The notes: generated by a model not told the origin, from the letters alone. A DNA stretch of 64,000 bases from Gambelia wislizenii (GCA_030847615.1 JAUMIR010000001.1:62881501-62945500), one strand, 5' to 3'; positions 1 to 12,099 are shown, numbered from the stretch's first letter. Numbers and translations are program-made.

Positions 1-1499
1 GTTCCCGTGACCATCCTAGCCTTTCCTTCATCTTCTCTGTGATCTCTGTGATAGAACTGAATCACAGAGAGGACCCTCCAATTGATCAACCTGTTTGGAG
101 ACCTTTTCAGATCTTTACAGGGTATGTTCAATAGTCTACTGTGCTCTCGCACTAGCCACCAGCTCCTGCCAGTGTTTGAGGAGTAGAAGGGAAAATTTTT
201 TAGGCCCTAGTGGATTCAGTGTGAACTTCTTAAAAGGAATGGGAAGCTCTGATAAAGACTAGACTCTGATCACAGGAAGGCATCTAACTGTGTTCACACT
301 GAATGTGCACTGAAGCCCACTTCAGGCCAGTATGCTGAAAGCATGACCTGAAGCAGGGGAATGGGATGTTAGGGAAAGATGTGACTACACTGATCTTGTC
401 ATGACTTTATTCTGGATGCCTGAAGGTATCTGAAGGAATTTCTCCTTGCAAAGGCTTCCTGTTTTTAGTATACAAACATTGAGGTTGATGGGACATAGGA
501 GCTCATGACATTAGGATCAAGACCAATAGACACAGTTCTACTTTCTGTTGAAAATATTAGCCCTGTGCCTGAAGTGCAATGTCAAAAGAAGGCCAATGAA
601 GCATTCTGATGGAAAGCAGCTGATGCGTGGCCCTTCAGATGTTGGAATGTACACTGGTCCTCACCATTGGCCATAATTAATGGGGCTGATGGTAACTGCA
701 GTCCTACAATATGTGAAGGTCCTGATCCAGAGCTAGATTAGTTATGTGAACTGAGGCCTCAGCAGGCCAGATGAATTAGAAAAATCTGCTCTCTATATCA
801 AATTTCAAAACTGGAAAACTGGCCAGCAAAAGCTGTGTGACTGACTTAAATGAGTATGATTTTAAATATAGAAATCCTGAGTTATTATTTTAAGCTACTT
901 TCTAGGTTTGGTTTAAGCTTTTAAAGCATTTTCTGTAGTTACCTCATTCCTACATTTTCCTTCCTTGGAGGTAAATTTTTCATAAGAGTTGAATTTCTCA
1001 AATTTAAAGGGCTAAATTTTTAATGACTGTTTTTTAAAAAAGCCATGGGCCAGGAAAATGCACTTCTACTTGGAGGCCATATGTATGTGTATCTCTTCCA
1101 TATCCTTTCTCTTTTTTGACTTTAAGGAAAAACATATTTAAGGGAAATGTTTATTTCAGCAAAGGACAATTTATTTCAGGTGAAGCTCACGTTGGGAAGA
1201 TATCATGAGCTGCAGGGGTTGCATCTTAATGTTTTTGTTTTCATTGCCTGCAATCAACATAATTAGTATATTATCCATATGCATCCAATGCATCCACAGT
1301 TGAGATTAGTTATGATAATGAGTGTAGTGGTGCTGTGTATGTATGTTTTCCTTATAAGTGATTGCTAAGTGTTTCTCCATTGTGAAGATTCTTACAAACG
1401 TCTTGTCCAAATTAATTTGAAGACAGATATTTTTAGAATCCGCATGTGCTACATTACATATGTAGGTGTCTGTGTGTATATAAGAACTATCTCTGGCTT
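1..1499. other. No gene recognised
   Basis: AT-rich sequence with stops in all frames. No repeat family recognised. Presumed intron or flank of LRFN2. Confidence 0.5.
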
Positions 1500-1881
1500 T
1501 CTTCGCAAATGAAGATTCAGGAAGGACTCATCCCGCACTTTCTGCAAGCACGCTGATGACTAAAAAGGCCAATCTGAGATAAACAAGTCCGGTTGCAGAA
1601 AGCACAGCAGAAGGTCTCATTGGGTGATGTTTCTGGGTTGTGATTCTTTCTGTGTTGTCGTTTCTCTTCAAGACTTGTTCGGCGTGAATTCCCAAATGAG
1701 GCTGCAGCATTGTGGATAGTGCGTCTCCATGTGAGGCCAGGGCTGACCACTGTTGGTGATCAATTTGGCCGAGCCTGAGATGTTGTTTCAGGGAGTCTTT
1801 GTATCGCTTTTTTGGAGCGCCCCTCTTATGCTGACCCGTGGCGAGTTCACTGTAGAGTAGTATTTTTGGGACTCTAATCAA
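1500..1881 (-). pseudogene. LINE C-terminal tail with zinc finger, copy 1
   Basis: The minus strand encodes KILLYSELATGQHKRGAPKK and KDSLKQHLRLGQIDHQQWSA, then after a one-base frameshift WRRTIHNAAASFGNSRRTSL and the zinc finger CAFCNRTCLSQIGLFSHQRAC. The pattern is common at the C-terminus of certain non-LTR elements; I cannot place the clade. It is closely similar to 47955-48385 but in inverted orientation. Confidence 0.65.
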
Positions 1882-2217
1882 ACCTACGACCCTAGGACCT
1901 CGCTGCTACCGTCCATGCTTGCAAGGCCAGCAGACAAACCTTTGGTTTAAAGGGTGAGGCCAGTTCTGTGCATGCTGGTGGGGGCGCTCCACCAGAAAAA
2001 TCCATTGCATAGGCTCGAAGGACAAATCCCAAAAATAAGAACTATAATTTAAAAAGAAATACTATACATTTCAACATAGTTAGGAAGAGTGTGAACAGTG
2101 TTCCTATACATTCTTCTGCATAGTGGCTAGAGCCTGATGGGGGAGTTCCAAGGTCCTTGTTCTTACTTGTGATTATTCTTCATCTTTCACTTGGACTGGA
2201 TAATGCTTCAAACAGAA

Positions 2218-2355
2218 CAGATGTGGTCAACTTATGGCTCTCCAGATGTTGTCAGATTGAAACTTTCATCAGCCCCAGGCAGCACAGCCAATGGGGAAGG
2301 AGGCTAGGAATTGCAGACCAACAATTTCTTGAAGGCCACAAATTGTCCACCCCTG
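2218..2355. mobile_element. hAT-type MITE
   Basis: CAGATGTGGTCAACTTATGG against CACAAATTGTCCACCCCTG in reverse, with 8-bp flanks AAACAGAA and AAAAAGAG (6 of 8). CTCCAGATGTTGTCAGATTG is the usual interior. Confidence 0.7.
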
Positions 2356-2747
2356 AAAAAGAGGATGGCTTCAAACAGAAGACTAAATCTCTGTAAATGT
2401 TAGACATTTCATATTGTGAAATGGTGTACCAATGTGTAACAACCAATCAGTAAACACCCCACCATGGGAAAGCATAAAATCCAGGCATGGGCAAATTGCA
2501 ATCCACAGGTGGCTTGGGACCCCTAAATATGCCCCTGAAGAACTCCCCCAGAACCCCCCGAAGCCCACATAACCATTTTTAAAAAATTTGGAGGCCAAAA
2601 TAAGCTTCAAGGGCAACATACATGGCAGCCCCAGGGCGAAGACTTTCCCTAGATGATCCTGCCCCCTCCCTATGCATGTTCATAGCCACAATATTGCCTG
2701 GTGTGTTCATTATGGTCATCTTTCTTTTTGAGATCAGGTCCACCAAA

Positions 2748-2828
2748 AAGTGTTTTGACTCTGTATTCCTGCAAGGCAGGGGGTTGGACTGGATGGCCCT
2801 TGTGGTTTCTTCCGGTTCTATGATTCTA
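2748..2828 (+). mobile_element. CR1 LINE 3' end fragment
   Basis: GTGTTTTGACTCTGTATTCCTGCAAGGCAGGGGGTTGGACTGGATGGCCC, ending TTCTATGATTCTA, is the CR1 3' UTR and terminal repeat. It matches 4485-4581 and 4965-5050. Confidence 0.85.
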
Positions 2829-2937
2829 AGAGCAGGTTCAGGCCCTGAAGAAAAAAGAGTTTGGGCCCCAGATGTTTTCTCTTTCTCTCAAAGCCTGCCA
2901 ATCTTTGGGGGTGGGGGAATAACATACAGTCACTGCC

Positions 2938-2990
2938 ACCCACAACCAGCACCCATCCAGCACCCACAACCAGCACCCACAACCAGCACC
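2938..2990 (+). repeat. 13-bp minisatellite
   Basis: Four units of CCCACAACCAGCA with small variants. Confidence 0.85.
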
Positions 2991-3299
2991 TAGGCTACCT
3001 GCCTGACTTTAATCCCAACTTTTTAAAAAAAAAATTACAATTTTCTTCAAATTTGAAATAGAAAGTACTAAAAAAAAGATAGAATGGGGTGGGGGGAGAG
3101 AAACTGAAACTAACAAATTCATTTATCTAGGCCCAGGGCTTTCTATGATTAACTCTTCTGTTTGGGTTTGCATCTTTGTGCTTTCAACCATATTAGTGCT
3201 GACTCAGGTTTGTCCCTTCTTTTTCTGAGAGGCACCCCATCTTTAGAACTTCTACAGTAGGCAGGCACTCAGAATTGCTGTATCTGTTGGATAGATAGG

Positions 3300-3466
3300 A
3301 TTTTAGTGGCAGCTAAAAAAGCCAATGCGGTTCTAGGCTGCAACAATAGGACTATAGTGTCTAGATCAGGGAAAGTAATAGTTCCACTCTATTCTGGTTT
3401 GGTCAGACCTCACTTTGAATACTATGTCCAGTTCTGGGCACCACAATTCAAAAGGATATTGACAAG
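3300..3466 (+). mobile_element. Outer CR1 LINE, 5' piece
   Basis: GCAGCTAAAAAAGCCAATGC and following sequence encode the CR1 segment [28 protein letters not shown]-terminal to the reverse transcriptase. The copy is interrupted at 3466 by a second CR1 and resumes at 4582. The outer copy is 5' truncated at about 3300. Confidence 0.88.
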
Positions 3467-4504
3467 GTTCCCCATGACATTCTTGCAAACAAGTTTGTAA
3501 AATGTGGGCTAGACAAGTTAACTGTTCAATGGATTTGTAATTGGTTGACCAGCCGAACCCAAAGGGAGCTCAGCAGTGGCTCCTCTTCGTCTTGGAAAGA
3601 TGTGACCAGTGGGGTGCCACAAGGTTCGGTCCTGGGCCCAGTGCTATTCAACATCTTTATCAATGACTTGGATGAGGGAATTAGGGGCATACTTATCAAA
3701 TTTGCAGATGACACCAAATTAGGAGGAGTAGCTAATACCCTAGAGGACAGGATCAAAATTCAAAATGACCTGGATAGACTGGAGAGCTGGGCCAAAGCTA
3801 ACAAAATGAAATTCAATACAGAGAAATGTAAGGTACTGCACTTAGGGCGAAAAAATGAAATTCATAGATACAGGATTGGGGAGACCTGGCTGAAAGAGAC
3901 TACATGTGAAAGGGATCTAGGAGTCCTAGTAGACCACAAGTTGAACATGAGTCAACAGTGTGATGCGGCAGCTAAAAAGGCCAATGCGATTTTGGGCTGC
4001 ATCAATAGAAGTCTAGTGTCCAGATCAAGGGAAGTAATAGTGCCGCTCTATTCTGCCTTGGTCAGACCTCACCTAGAATACTGTGTCCAGTTCTGGGCAC
4101 TACAATTCAAAAAGGATATGGACAGATTGGAGCGTGTCCAAAGAAGGGCAACTAAAATGGTGAAAGGTCTGGAAATGATGCCTTATGAGGAGAGACTTAG
4201 GGAGCTGGGTATGTTTAGCCTGGGAAAAAGATGGTTAAGAGGCGATATGATAGCCCTGTTTAAGTATTTGAAGGGGTGTCACGTTGATGATGGAGCAGGC
4301 TTGTTTTCTGCTGCTCCAGAGACGGGAACACAGAGCAATGGATGCAAGCTCCAGGAACAGAGATTCCACCTCAACCTTAGGAGGAACTTTTTGACAGTAA
4401 GAGCTGTTCGGCAGTGGAACACACTCCCTCGGAGCATGGTGGGATCTCCTTCCTTGGAGGTCTTTAAACAGAGGCTGGATGGCCATCTGTCGGGGATGCT
4501 TTGA
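3467..4504 (+). pseudogene. CR1 reverse transcriptase C-terminal half, open but 5' truncated
   Basis: The frame is open for 345 codons from the truncation point to the natural stop after SGML. It shows VPHD at the start, GVPQGSVLGPVLF, the catalytic FADDTKL (the usual YADD with Phe first), then the thumb and the CR1 C-terminal block VRPHLEYCVQFWA. Domains upstream (endonuclease and first reverse transcriptase motifs) are missing, so it cannot move on its own. The lack of any stop or frameshift shows recent insertion. Confidence 0.9.
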
Positions 4505-4581
4505 TCGTGATTTCCTGCGTGGCAGGGGGTTGGACTGGATGGCCCTCGTGGTCTCTTCCAACTCTGCAATTCTGATTCTAT
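3467..4581 (+). mobile_element. Inner CR1 LINE, 5' truncated, inserted into another CR1
   Basis: About 1.1 kb CR1 copy starting inside the reverse transcriptase. It ends with the CR1 3' UTR (GGTTGGACTGGATGGCC) and the terminal repeat GATTCTATGAT. The 12-bp sequence GATATTGACAAG is present at both ends (3455-3466 and 4582-4593), though its first three bases could belong to the CR1 tail, so the duplication is 9-12 bp. Confidence 0.93.
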
Positions 4582-5058
4582 GATATTGACAAGCTGAAAT
4601 GTGTCCAGAGGAGTGCGACCAAAATGGTGGGAGGTCTCGAAGCCATGGCCTATGAGGAATGGTTTAGAGATCTGGGCAAGTTTAGCCTGGAGAAGAGAAG
4701 GTTAAGCGGTGATATAATAACGATGTTCAAATATTTGAAGGGATGTCATACTGAGGATGGAGCAAGCTTGTTTCCTGCTGCTCCAATGTCTAGGATATGG
4801 AGCAATAGACTCAAACTATAGGAAAAGAGATTCCACCTAAATATTAGGAAGAACCTCCTGACAGTAAGAGAGGTTTGGCAGTGGAATGTGATGCCTCGGA
4901 GTGTGGTGGAGTCTCCTTCTTTGGAGGTTTTTTAACAGAGACTGGATGGCCATCTGTCAGGAGTGTTTTGATTGGGTATTCCTGCATGGGGAGGGTGGTT
5001 AGACTAGATCACCCTTGTAGTCTATTCCAACTGTATGATTCTATGATTCTATAATATA
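4582..5058 (+). mobile_element. Outer CR1 LINE, 3' piece
   Basis: This continues the copy interrupted at 3466: the frame at 4624-4821 reads MVGGLEAMAYEEWFRDLGKF, then stops and TTTTTTAACAG breaks. It ends with the CR1 3' UTR and ATGATTCTATGATTCTATAA. It is clearly more mutated than the inner copy, consistent with being older. Confidence 0.9.
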
Positions 5059-5800
5059 GGTGATGAGAAATTGTTTTTTCAGTTCATTTTTAAATATATA
5101 AAATTTTAAAATCCTATATTCAAGATAGAAATAAAATATTAAATGTGGGAGAAAGCAAAACTGATGGATTTTCCCATCCCTATGCGACTGGAGAATGAGC
5201 AAAGGTACAAAGAAGATTGTGAGACAACATATTAGCTACTCTGACAAGGGAGAAAGGTTTAGCAATGTGTTTTTGCAGTTCATTCTAGCACTGTACCCTA
5301 TGATTAATCTCCTGTGTGCCACTGATAAGTGCGAGGGGATATGTTGAAGCATAAATCCCACCTCCATTATGTGAAGGATCACAAGCTGCAAAAAGCCCAA
5401 ACCATTGCCATATATTTTATGTTGTTGGGAAGAATTTTAGGCAACCTTCTGACATTACACTGATGAAAGTACAGAGCCTTCTTTTACCTTCGTTTAATTA
5501 AGGTGGAGACTGGGGAATGCTCAGAAAAACTAGTGCATAGCTGAGTTCAGAACTAAAGCTTTGTCTAAAGAAACTTTACTCCAGGGATGGCTGGTGGCTT
5601 CCATGTTAGTGAGGTGTTGAATCTGCTATAGGTTTACTATGAAATTTTGGAGCTATCCAAGGTGCTTAACCCAAATTCCCCAAATAGGTTCATCATCTTC
5701 GATAGTTCTTTTAAAGTTTAGACTAAAACCCAGAATGGATTCATGTACTACAGACATGGAAGCCATCAGATCCCACTGCTTTACCTTGCTGTGAAAACAG

Positions 5801-5900
5801 TTTGGAAAAGTTACTTTTTTGATCTCATTCTAATGTAAAATTTATCATGGAGTCCAAACTCTGGGAGCTATAGACCAAAAAAGTAACTTGCCCAAAAGCT
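5801..5900. repeat. Short inverted-repeat segment, MITE-like
   Basis: GGAAAAGTTACTTTTTTGATC pairs with GACCAAAAAAGTAACTTGCC. Similar ends occur near 56810-56930. Likely a small hAT-type MITE. Confidence 0.6.
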
Positions 5901-5978
5901 GGCTGAGAAGATACAAAACACACATGCATACATGTGCACGTGCACATACACACACACACACACAGCAAAACAGAACTA

Positions 5979-6524
5979 CAGTTCTCCCTCCACATTCGTG
6001 GCCTCCACACTCACGGATCCGCATATTCGCAGTTTGTTGCGAGGGGAGGCTGGTGAAAGTGGCGACGGGGCCTCACCACTTTTGGGAGGGAGGGGTGAGG
6101 CAAGGGGAAGTGACGATGGGGTCTCTGGAGGCCCTGTGGTCACTTCGGGAGGGAGGGGTGAGGCAGGAGAAAGCGACGACGGGGCCTCCAGAGGCCCTGT
6201 GGTCGCTTTGGGAGGGGGGGGAGGTGGGGGAAGTGACAGCAGGGCCTCCAGAGGCCCCGTGGTCACTTCAGGAGGGTGGGGTGAGGGGAGGGGAAGCAAC
6301 AACGGGGCCTCCAGAGGCCCCATGGTAGCTTCAGGAGGGAGGGGTAAGGCAAGGGGAAATGGTCACTTCGGGAGGGAGGGGGAGGCAAGGGGAAGCGATG
6401 ACGCGGCCTCTGGAGGCCCCCTCACCGCTTTCAGGAGGGCGGGGGAGGGCTGTCATCATTTGTGGATTTTCCACATTTGCGGGGGTCTGCAGAACCTAAC
6501 CCCATGAATATGAAGGGATGACTA
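5979..6524. mobile_element. Tigger-like MITE enclosing a minisatellite
   Basis: CAGTTCTCCCTCCACATTCG at the left pairs with the reverse complement of the right end (ATGAATATGAAGGGATGACTA), and TA flanks both ends, the Tc1/mariner-pogo target. The interior 6060-6440 is a GC-rich tandem repeat. The long frames seen on both strands are compositional, not genes. Confidence 0.7.
6060..6440. repeat. 60-62 bp minisatellite, about six copies
   Basis: Unit pattern GGGGCCTCCAGAGGCCCTGTGGTCACTT, then CGGGAGGGAGGGGTGAGGCA, then AGGGGAAGTGACGAC. Unit starts at about 6067, 6119, 6181, 6241 and 6304, then a shortened unit. Each unit contains the inverted repeat GGCCTC..GAGGCC. Confidence 0.85.
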
Positions 6525-7049
6525 TACTATTTTTTCAAGAAAATGAACTGGGGGCAGATTAGAGTTCATCTGGTGACCCATTTGCTCTGAACACTTGTTA
6601 ACATTTGCAAGTGGGACTAACAGCTAAAAAAATTTAAGGAAAAGATTTACACTTTGGTGCATCTTTTCTGTTGAGTCATAAATGAGGTGTTGATCCAACA
6701 GTCTTTGTTTCTACTTGGAGCATATTGGAGACTTGCATGTCAAAGAGGTGTTAGTTGTACATTTGTTTCCATAAATGTTTCAGTTGGATCAAGTATTAAT
6801 GTGACACTGGGTATGTGAAAAGAAAAGGGGGAAAGAGTGTACATGTTCAGGGGTTCAGACCATATCTCCATTAGCACATTTAAACCAGATCACCAGCAAC
6901 TATTGTTTATAATTAGCAAACCAAGATTTTCTGGATCAGGAGTACAATTTACTGGCATGCTAGTGCTTTGAATCTAGTTTCCATTAACCCATTATAAATA
7001 AGACACTGATGACGTGGATCACATTTCCCACCTGCTGACATGCACACTC

Positions 7050-7962
7050 CTGCTCATTGGTAAAATCATCCGATGAGCACCTGAAGATCTAAGACAAGTT
7101 GGTGGGGGCCAACCTCGTGTGGAAAGACATGAGAGAAGGACTTCTTGGCTGTGGCACCTCAACTGTGGAATATCCATCCCTTGGAGGTTTGACTGGTGCC
7201 AACACTGGCTTCATTCAAGAACCAAGAAAAACATGGGGCAAGATCTTGCATTGAAAGATGTAGCTACAGAGATTTAGTTATGACATCTCCCAATGCTACC
7301 TTCAAAATCCTACCTTTGAAGCCACGCACACACAAACACACACACACAGCCATTTCCAAGGTGCTGGAAAGCAGGGTGGTGAGTCATGATGTCTCCAGCC
7401 CTCTTCTGGTTTGCAGGGTATGCTGAGACAGGCATCTGCGGAGACCCCTGTGGGGGCCTTGTCAGGAACTTGTCTATTTCAGTGTGCCCCACAACCAGGA
7501 CAGGATTGGGTGCATCATTGTTCATAACCCCACCCTCCAGCACCTTAGAAATGACTGTGTTGGGGGCTACAAGACTTCAAAGATGAGGATTAGGGAGGCT
7601 TTTTGGTTATTGTGATCATGCAACTACCATAAACGTGAATTGGAATAATCAGGCTTACGACATCATAATTACCGAGCAGGATGCTAACGATGGCTTTTAA
7701 TTAAAGCCTTTGGGACCTAATTGATTTATTCCCACATGCATGTGGTTTTAATCTGTTATAGCTTTTTAAACCTGTTTTAATCTGTTCAATATGTGCTTAT
7801 TATTGTTTAATCTGCTTATTATTAGTCTTTTAAACAGATTCTAAGGGTGCCTAAATTATTTTTACCTTTTATATTGTTTCAGACTGTTTAACTGATTTGA
7901 TATGTACATTGTCCTAAGATCCTGGGATATAGGATGGTGATAGATAGATAGATGGATAGATA
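7050..7962 (+). mobile_element. Old L2-like LINE remnant with long 3' UTR
   Basis: GGCTGTGGCACCTCAACTGTGGAATA near 7150 resembles the L2 C-terminal VAPKLWN block. The T-rich 3' UTR (TTTTAATCTGTT repeated at 7745-7800) and CCTGGGATATAGGATGGTGATAGATAGATAG resemble an L2 tail. Heavily decayed; identity is an inference. Confidence 0.45.
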
Positions 7963-8180
7963 TTTGTTCTATACCTTCAAGTCATTTCCAACTCATGGTG
8001 ACCCTAAGGAGAACCTATCACAGGGTTTTCTTGGCAAGATTTGTTCAGAGATGGTTTGCCTTTCCCTTCCTCTTGGGCTGAGAGAGTTTGACTTGCTCAA
8101 GATCACCCAGTGGGTTTTCCATGGCTGAGGTGGGATATGAACCCTGGTCTCCAGAATCATAGCCCAAGCTTCAAGTGGAC
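7963..8180 (-). mobile_element. tRNA-derived SINE, Sauria-like, minus strand
   Basis: Tail first: CTTCAAGTCATTTCCAACTC, ATGGTGACCCTAAGG, then GCTGAGAGAGTTTGACTTGC, GATATGAACCCTGGTCTCC (B box). Same family as 51616-51853 in reverse. Confidence 0.85.
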
Positions 8181-8239
8181 CTCTCTCTTTCTTTCTTTTT
8201 CTCTCTCAACTGCTGTATATGTATAAGTATAAAATAAAA

Positions 8240-9720
8240 TGATCATCTAATGAGGAGAGGAGTTTTTTAGGAATTGCACTCTCCCTTAGCAATGATTTTC
8301 CCAGAAAAGCTTGATTAGTCCCCCTTGTTAATGTCTTCTTCTTTTTTAGAATCCCCCCTATTTATTTATTTATTTATTTATAAGCAAAGATCTTTATTTA
8401 AATTCTCCTGATCAGGCTGAATTGCTTTTTGCTATAGGTAATATTTTATCATTTCTCTGTTCTACTTTTTAAAAATTGCTTATGTATAATATTATCATTG
8501 TATGTACTTTACATAATCTGTTAACTTTCCTGGAAATAGTAAGATAGGAATCATATTGTAGGAGTAGTAAGATAGCAATTGAACAAGAATAGTGAGATAG
8601 GAAGGACAGGGTAAATATATGTAAAATACCTGTGAAATACTACCAAAGTATTGAAGTTAAATTTTAGATCCTATCATTTTGATGCTTATGCACAGGCCGG
8701 GATTAGAATGCTCCAGCATCACAGGCTCAAGTTGAGGGTCTCCAGTATCTCAGGTCTGAAGGTCCTCTACTATCTCCCATCCTGCACAGATACTCTTACT
8801 TGGTATCTCCTCCCATAATATCACAAGTTCCACAGCTTCTGAGTCACTATGCAGGACACTGATTGATAAACTCTGGCATCACAGTAGGGATGTGGATATG
8901 AGCTGCTATGAACTCTGAGTAGCTCTGATAATACTTAAAGCATAAATTTTAGTATAGAACAAGTTTTAGTAGTCTCATGACGTCCTGACATCTTCAAAAA
9001 GCTCTCTCTAACCTCCTCATTCCAAGCAAACTGAGGGGAGGAAATCTACCAAATTTGGTGCTGTTTTCCCATTTTCTAACAGCTCCCTCAAGCACATATA
9101 CCATAGTATCCCAACCCTAAGGATTCTTTATTTCCCCCCTCAGGAGGTAAAAGGATAATAGGGAGGAGAAGTGGGAAGTTCTCTTGTGTGATTAGCACTG
9201 GTTACAACCTAATGTCTATCACTGTTTTGACACCAGTTATCAGTGGATGTTAATGATGAAATTGACTAGTAGGAACTGCTGCCTTCACTGTGGAGTAGCT
9301 GAGAAAGGAGAGAAATTCTTATATGCATCTGTAGTCATGTAGAGTTGGTGATTGGGTCAGTATCTGCAAGTAAAGTGGTTGTCCAGTGGCAACTGGCTCT
9401 TGTTCTTATGGATGCCAGGAGCAGCATCTTCTTATATCAGGAGCTGCCAATCAGTAGTTATTTGACTGACCACTGTGGGAACGAAAATACTGAACTGAAC
9501 AGGCCTTGCTCTGATCCACATGGCTCTTGCTATGTTCTTAATCACATAGGAAGCTTCCAAGGTGCAGACTGAGTCTTCCACTGCCATCTTTTGGGGAATG
9601 TGTGAGAGAGTAGTATATTTCACAAACAGAGTAATTTGAATTCACAAATAGAAGTAAGGCCCACCCCACACAGGTTCTAATAGAGAAAAGAAAGCAGTCT
9701 TCTTTTTAAGAAGCTTTAAT
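8240..9720. other. No gene recognised
   Basis: Contains the (TTTA)n tract and a short repeated phrase (AGTAAGATAGGAAT at 8539-8600). The small frames around 9345-9623 look random. Confidence 0.5.
8359..8382 (+). repeat. (TTTA)n microsatellite
   Basis: Six units of TATT. Confidence 0.93.
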
Positions 9721-9721
9721 T

Positions 9722-10190
9722 GCTTATTTGTTGTAGTTGGTTTTTTTTGTTGAGTCAGCGTCGACTTGTGAAAAGCCTATGAATTAGAAATACCCAAGAG
9801 CCCCAGTCATCAACTGCCTTATTTAGGTCTTGTAAACTCAGGGCTGTGGCTTTCTTGATTGAATTGATCCCCCTGTAGAGTGGTCTCTCTTTTACCAAGC
9901 ATTCCTGTCTTTCCCAAAGAGTCACGCTGTCTCATAATACGGATGTCCAAACTATGCAGCCTCAGTATAGTCATATTGGCTTCTAGAGAGCGTTCAGGCT
10001 TGATTTGCTTTAAGACCCATTTATTTGTATTTTTAGCAGGATGTGGTATCCACTGAACTCTCCTCCAGCACCACATTTCAAATGAGTTGATTTTCTTCCT
10101 GTCAACTTTCCTCACTGTCCAGCTTTCATACCCTTACATACAACATCAGAAATACTATGGCCTGGGTTATTCTCACTTTGGTGTGCAATG
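9722..10190 (-). pseudogene. BovB LINE 3' portion (reverse transcriptase C-terminus)
   Basis: On the minus strand 10115-9819 translates to a peptide with FEMWCWRRVQWIP, NKWVLKQIKPERSLEA and RQRDSLGKTGMLGK. This block is diagnostic of the BovB/RTE ORF downstream of the reverse transcriptase. The 3' terminus reads CACAAGTCGACGCTGACTCAACAA, the BovB tail. It is 5' truncated and the conserved block is broken by a stop and frameshifts. BovB is typical of squamates and was transferred horizontally to ruminants. Confidence 0.8.
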
Positions 10191-10199
10191 GTATTTCTC

Positions 10200-11190
10200 T
10201 TTGGTATTTAATGGTATTTCACTTTGGTATCTAATACCAAACAACTTTGGTATTTAATTACAGATAATAAAGATTTCATAACATATGGTGGAAGCCTCTG
10301 TAAGATGTGCTCTTCAAAGATGGAGGAGAGAGTGAGAGCTGCAGACTACAAGACAGAGGTTAAGCAAACCCAGACTAACTGAAGATTGATGCAGGAAGAG
10401 AGAGAATGTAGCGAAGACCAACAAAAAGAATATGACATGAATACATGCTATGCCTAAACTCTTACAGAGGCATGCAACTAAGAGCTACTAACTATAGCTT
10501 TACTAAAGTTGCTACCTCAAACACCACCATCTTGCTTTATTTAAATCATTTATGCCCTGTTCTTCAGCTGATGCTCCAGAGCTTCTTACATAAATTAGTA
10601 ATAAAGATTACTGACTTATAATTTCAAATATGAAAAATAAAAAGAAAAATGATTAGGAGGATGGGATGAGGAGCAAACTTTGGCAACAGTTCTTACTTCC
10701 ATCCCTAGATGGACATGCTGCTGTGGACCACTCACAGTTTGAAAACAGACATGAACAACAGGCCTCCAAGAATAATTAGCCCCACTCACTTGCCTGCCTC
10801 ATTGCTCTATTGGCATTTCCTCCTAGCAAACTGCTTGGCCTTCCATTTCTACATCACTGATAGAGTACACACTGTGGTGCTCTCCAGTTTTGCTGCTTTT
10901 TTCAATGAGGAATGTATATAAAGCCAAATACCAGTGTAAATATTATCTGTAGTAACTGAAATATGTGATACATGGAAGACTTTCTATGAGTGAATGTTCT
11001 TATATACCACTAATGCTAAGAATGTTCTTATCTACCACTAAAGCTGACACCCGTACCAAAAATATGGATAATTCCCACTAGTGTTATATCCACTTTGGAA
11101 ACTACTGCTATACCATGCCCTCTAGCATTTCACAGAGGTAAACTGTGACACATGTGGCCAAACAACGTTAGAGTATGGTCAAGATGGCAA
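10200..11190. other. No gene recognised
   Basis: TTTGGTATTTAAT is repeated three times at 10190-10260. Short frames at 10709-10921 have no recognisable product. Confidence 0.5.
10996..11048 (+). repeat. Tandem duplication, about 29 bp
   Basis: GTTCTTATATACCACTAATG and GTTCTTATCTACCACTAAAG follow each other, each preceded by GAAT. Confidence 0.8.
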
Positions 11191-11198
11191 AGGTATTA

Positions 11199-11415
11199 CA
11201 GTCAGCCTTCTGTATCCACAGATTTGGCATCCATGGATTTCACCATCCATGGATTGAAAATATTCCAAAAAATAAATAAATTCCAAGAAGCAAACCTTGA
11301 TTTTTCCAATTTATTATGCCACTTTGCTGCATATAATGGAGCTTGAGCATCCATGTATTTTGGTACCCACAGGGGACCTATGGACCAAACCCCAGAGAAT
11401 ACCAAGGACCCACTG
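11199..11415 (+). mobile_element. Tigger-like MITE
   Basis: CAGTCAGCCTTCTGTATCCA at the left and AATACCAAGGACCCACTG at the right, TA on both sides, interior ATTCCAAGAAGCAAACCTTG shared with copies at 24012 and 59972. Confidence 0.85.
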
Positions 11416-12099
11416 TAATCAGGAAGTTCACAACAAGCTAGGAGAGGCTGCAGCAATTTGCTTTTGCTTGCGCCTACTGGGTAGACAACATTCTGCCCCC
11501 TCTTCTTTGCTTCCCTCTGCTGAATTAATTGAGTCCAAATTACTTTCACATTTTGAATTCAGTTGGTACCAATTGAAGTAAGCTGAGGACAATGGGAGAA
11601 AGTAGGAAGAGGAACAAAGAAACGGGGACATTTTAAAAGCTGCTGAAAAAGTGGAATTAATTAACAATATCTCTGTGAAATAGGAACAGTTGAAGCATTT
11701 TTTATATTGGAGATTGGCCTCAACCATTAACTCTGGTTAGCCTTTGAGATACTATCCCAGTGGTGATCCCATTACTACAGAGGTGGGCAACATGTGGCCA
11801 GTGAGCCTCATCTTCCTGTCACACTATTTCTGTGGCTCCTCCTCTGCATGTTTGCTGCTAATAGAGGTATTTCAAAAAGAAAAGAAAGTGGGGGAGGGAT
11901 TTTCTTCTTTTCTTTCTAGAAAATGAAAACTGTAGGGAATGATTATCATGTATCAAATAGCATTGTAGCTCCTTGTTCTATTCATCTGATTCTGATATGT
12001 ACAAAGTGCCAAAAAGATGTAAAACAAGCAGACCTATGAACAAAAAGGAAGCAACACCAAACTCAACATCATTCACATTTCCAACAAGTATTACCTAGT

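Noticed and set aside
5888..6507. Overlapping long frames on both strands (146, 191 and 115 codons)
   Set aside because: They lie on a GC-rich 60-bp tandem repeat within a MITE; low-complexity Gly/Pro-rich products on both strands are compositional artefacts.
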